Below are positions 61,619-64,000 of a stretch of DNA of 64,000 bases, one piece after another. Source of the DNA: Deltaproteobacteria bacterium (lineage in GTDB: Bacteria > Desulfobacterota > GWC2-55-46); contig JACRET010000005.1 in NCBI GenBank assembly GCA_016218105.1, positions 1-64,000 of the forward strand, read 5' to 3'. How positions within the stretch are numbered: position 1 is the stretch's first letter; each line of letters starts with the position of its first letter. The notes under the pieces are model-generated. The model was given only the letters and a program-made list of their open reading frames with translations, had not been told where the DNA came from and did not search any database. The position numbers and the translations under genes were made by a program.

Positions 61619-64000
61619 TCACGATCCCTTTCTGACTTCCTGCGCCCTTTCTTTCTTTTGCTCTTCCGGCCTTTTCTTCTCCGCCTTGCCGAACTCCTTC
61701 AGGCACCTGGCGAGCTTTAACAACCTGTTCGCCACCAGATAATTGGCCGTGCCCTCCGGATACCTGCCTGTTTCGTCCTTTTCACCCATTGGGACACCGG
61801 AGAGCACTTCAAAGCCCTGGTCAACGGTCTCTATCGGGTATACGGCGAACTTGCCTGCGTTTACCGCTTCTATCACCTCTTTTTTAAGCATCAGGTGTCT
61901 CACGTTTCGCTTGGGTATTATAACGCCCTGCCTTCCCGTAAGCCCCTTGGCCTTGCAGACCTCGAAGAACCCCTCTATCTTTTGATTCACCCCGCCTATG
62001 GGCTGCACCTCTCCTCTCTGATTCATAGAGCCTGTAACCGCTATGCCCTGGTCGATCGGGAGGCCGGACAGGCTTGAAAGCAGGGCATACGTCTCGGAGC
62101 AGGTGGCGCTGTCGCCCTCTATCTCCTCGTAGAGCTGCTCGAAGGTGATAGAGGCGGACAACGTAAGCGGAAAATCCTGGGCATATCTCTCGCCGAGGAA
62201 ACTTGTAAGTATCATCAGGGCCTTGTTATGAATACGGCCGCTCATCTTGACCTCGCGCTCGATATTCACCACCCCCGAATCTCCCATATAAGTCCTTACG
62301 GTGATCCTTGAAGGTTTACCAAAGGCATAATCGCCGGGGTCAAGCACCGCTATTCCGTTTACCTGGCCCGTAACACTGCCCTCTGTAGCTACCATAATAG
62401 TATCGTTTGTTATGTACTCCCTTATCTTTTCCTCGATCTTGGAGTTCCTGTAAGTCCTCTCCTCTTCGGCCTTTTCAACATGCTCGGCCCCGACGGTACT
62501 GGCGCCCGCGGCGCTGGCCCAATAACTCGACTCGACCACAAGGGTTTTAATGTCATTGAACTTCGCGGAGAGCTTATTCCTGTCTCCGGCGAGCCTGCAT
62601 CCGAACTCCACGACCCTCCCTACGCCCGTCCTGTCGAAGGGCAGCAGATTCTCTTCCCTGCAGCGGGTCGCCACGAAGTAGGCGTATTTCTGGACATTAT
62701 TCTCATCGTTTGGCAAGGCGTTGTCGAAATCGGCCTTGACCTTAAACAGCTTCCTGTATTCATTGTCAAGATTATAGAGCAGGTAATAAATAAACGGGTC
62801 TCCCAGAATAACGAGCTTTATATTGACGGGTATGGGCTCTGGCTTGAGGGTTGAGGAGGAGACGAGCCTGTACTGCTCCCATACGTCCTCGATCCTTACC
62901 TCCTTGTTCTTTATCATCCTCTTTAAGGAATCGTAGACGAAGATATTACGGAGTATGTCGAGGGCGTTCACTATCAGATAACCGCCGTTGGCCTTATGTA
63001 CCGAACCGCCCTTTATCATGGTGAAATCGGTCGTAGCCGCCCCGAACTGTACCCTGTACTCGGTTCTGCCGAATAGATTGTAGTAGGTAGGGTTTGATTC
63101 GCAGACAACAGGCGCGCCTTCGGCGTCCTTGTTGTTTATAATGAGGTTTACCCTGTATCTTTCAAAGCTGGGCTCCGGCCTTTGTATCTTAAGGCCGCCG
63201 AGCGCGAGCGGCACCTCTTCCTTGGGCCTGAAGTCCTCTATGTTGTCCAGTATGTTCTCTTTGATTTTATAGAGAAACTCTATAACGCCTTTAAACTCTT
63301 TATATTTATCGAGCAGGTCGTTGATGTGCGGGTTCACCACGTACTGGACGACTTCACGGTCCAGGGAGTTTATCCTCTCCTTTGTCTCCTTCTCTATATT
63401 CCTCGCGTCCCTTATAGCGTCGCTCAGTTTATCCTGCAATATCGCGAGCTCCTGCTCTATCGAGGACTTTTTCTCATGCGGCAGGGCGTCGAATTCCTCC
63501 TGGCTCAGGGCCTTTCCGCCCTTTGCCGGCACGACGGAAAGGCCGCTTACGGATTTTTTGAGGAGGAAACCTTTTTCTATCGCCCTCTGCTCCAGCCTGA
63601 AGAACAGCGCCCTTGTCCTCTCCTGCTGTCCTTCTAAAAGCTCATCCCTGTGTTTCTCGTAATCCTTTGACTCGAAAACCTTCGGGATATCCCTCCTCAA
63701 GGCTTCGATAAGCTCGTCCATGTCAATGGCAAGTTCCGAACCCCTGCCCGGGGGGAGGTTAAGCGCCTTCGGGGAGTCGGGATCGTTGAAATTAAACACA
63801 TAGCACCAGTCATCCGGGACAGGCTCGAGCCGGGCCTTTTTTTCGACGATCTCCCTTACGGTTGTGTTTTTCCCGGTTCCGCTCTCGCCCAGGACGAAAA
63901 TATTGTAATTATGGTTCTGTATGCCCAGGCCGAAGTCGATGGATTTCAGGGCCCGCTCCTGTCCTATTATCTCCTGTAGGGACGGTATCTCTTCCGTAGT
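61619..64000 (-). CDS. LonB-like ATP-dependent protease (partial, runs off the window)
   Basis: The frame is open to the window edge, so the N-terminus is missing; at least 793 residues are seen. Walker A is GESGTGKN at the start of the visible part. A long insertion domain (AAA_32 type, helical with Glu/Lys-rich segments) follows, then EVRIEDVWEQY and PLTLSASITFEQLYEEIEGDSATCSET with the catalytic Ser, and GGVNQKIEGFFEVCKAKG with the catalytic Lys. Such proteases degrade misfolded proteins; the tail is a basic PEEQKKERAQEVRKGS. queE begins 13 bp after its stop. Confidence 0.92.
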   Translation of the reverse strand, partial: TTEEIPSLQEIIGQERALKSIDFGLGIQNHNYNIFVLGESGTGKNTTVREIVEKKARLEPVPDDWCYVFNFNDPDSPKALNLPPGRGSELAIDMDELIEALRRDIPKVFESKDYEKHRDELLEGQQERTRALFFRLEQRAIEKGFLLKKSVSGLSVVPAKGGKALSQEEFDALPHEKKSSIEQELAILQDKLSDAIRDARNIEKETKERINSLDREVVQYVVNPHINDLLDKYKEFKGVIEFLYKIKENILDNIEDFRPKEEVPLALGGLKIQRPEPSFERYRVNLIINNKDAEGAPVVCESNPTYYNLFGRTEYRVQFGAATTDFTMIKGGSVHKANGGYLIVNALDILRNIFVYDSLKRMIKNKEVRIEDVWEQYRLVSSSTLKPEPIPVNIKLVILGDPFIYYLLYNLDNEYRKLFKVKADFDNALPNDENNVQKYAYFVATRCREENLLPFDRTGVGRVVEFGCRLAGDRNKLSAKFNDIKTLVVESSYWASAAGASTVGAEHVEKAEEERTYRNSKIEEKIREYITNDTIMVATEGSVTGQVNGIAVLDPGDYAFGKPSRITVRTYMGDSGVVNIEREVKMSGRIHNKALMILTSFLGERYAQDFPLTLSASITFEQLYEEIEGDSATCSETYALLSSLSGLPIDQGIAVTGSMNQRGEVQPIGGVNQKIEGFFEVCKAKGLTGRQGVIIPKRNVRHLMLKKEVIEAVNAGKFAVYPIETVDQGFEVLSGVPMGEKDETGRYPEGTANYLVANRLLKLARCLKEFGKAEKKRPEEQKKERAQEVRKGS

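Overview
The window comes from a Gram-negative bacterium with moderate GC content. Evidence for an outer membrane is a complete tol-pal operon, a Slp-type and a LolB-like lipoprotein, an AsmA-like protein and an LPS-heptose adenylyltransferase domain. Two adenosylcobalamin-dependent ribonucleotide reductases, a CarD regulator, an NtrC-type sigma-54 activator, a LonB-like protease, CcsA-type cytochrome c maturation and DsrE/TusA sulfur-carrier proteins fit an anaerobic or microaerophilic member of the Desulfobacterota/Nitrospirota sphere. That placement is inference; no rRNA or tRNA gene is visible.

Layout. 0.4-5.7 kb: minus-strand operon cheR, hybrid histidine kinase, sigma-54 response regulator. 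5.9-12.6 kb: P-type ATPase with a PTS EIIA-like N-terminus, DsrE2-like protein, TusA, uridine phosphorylase, stand-alone LigD-type phosphoesterase, Slp lipoprotein, Rpe. 13-15.8 kb: short class II RNR, TlpA, thioredoxin. 16-25.4 kb: TPR protein, LolB-like lipoprotein, then carD, PIN/TRAM membrane protein, ispD, ispF, gltX, cysS, an order recalling the Firmicutes yacL-ispD-ispF-gltX-cysS region. 25.6-32.7 kb: small membrane protein, PilZ, nitroreductase, ftsY, a two-gene split histidine kinase, comF, rfaE2-like gene, PAS-GGDEF. 32.8-38.2 kb: glnA, glnB, zinc-ribbon PilZ protein, YacP-like NYN protein, metallo-beta-lactamase-fold protein, plsY. 39-42.3 kb: glmU-glmS. 43-46.9 kb: small zinc-ribbon protein, full-length nrdJ with a strong NrdR-box pair in its promoter, DUF190, crcB. 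47.2-53.1 kb: tolQ-tolR-tolA-tolB-pal-cpoB and a receiver-GGDEF protein. 53.7-60 kb: DUF362 ferredoxin-like protein, DUF3047, AsmA-like giant, methyltransferase. 60.1-64 kb: ccsA, queE and a LonB-like protease cut by the window edge.

The most distinctive property is what lies between the genes. At least five families of short, hairpin-rich repeats recur in many intergenic gaps, in both orientations, alone or nested. One family (about 155 bp) has terminal inverted repeats whose outermost bases differ between copies but stay complementary within a copy, and several copies sit exactly on gene ends so that the repeat edge supplies the stop codon (glnB, short nrdJ). A second family forms two adjacent hairpins, and a third is bounded by 9-bp inverted ends. 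They look like non-autonomous mobile or REP/MITE-like elements; no transposase is in the window.

Signalling content is high: two PilZ and two GGDEF proteins, two sensor kinases, and a CheR methyltransferase beside a coiled-coil hybrid kinase with no chemoreceptor nearby. The main candidates for unusual biology are the EIIA-P-type ATPase fusion, the CheR-kinase-NtrC operon, the NrdR-regulated nrdJ alongside a second short nrdJ, and the intergenic repeat system.
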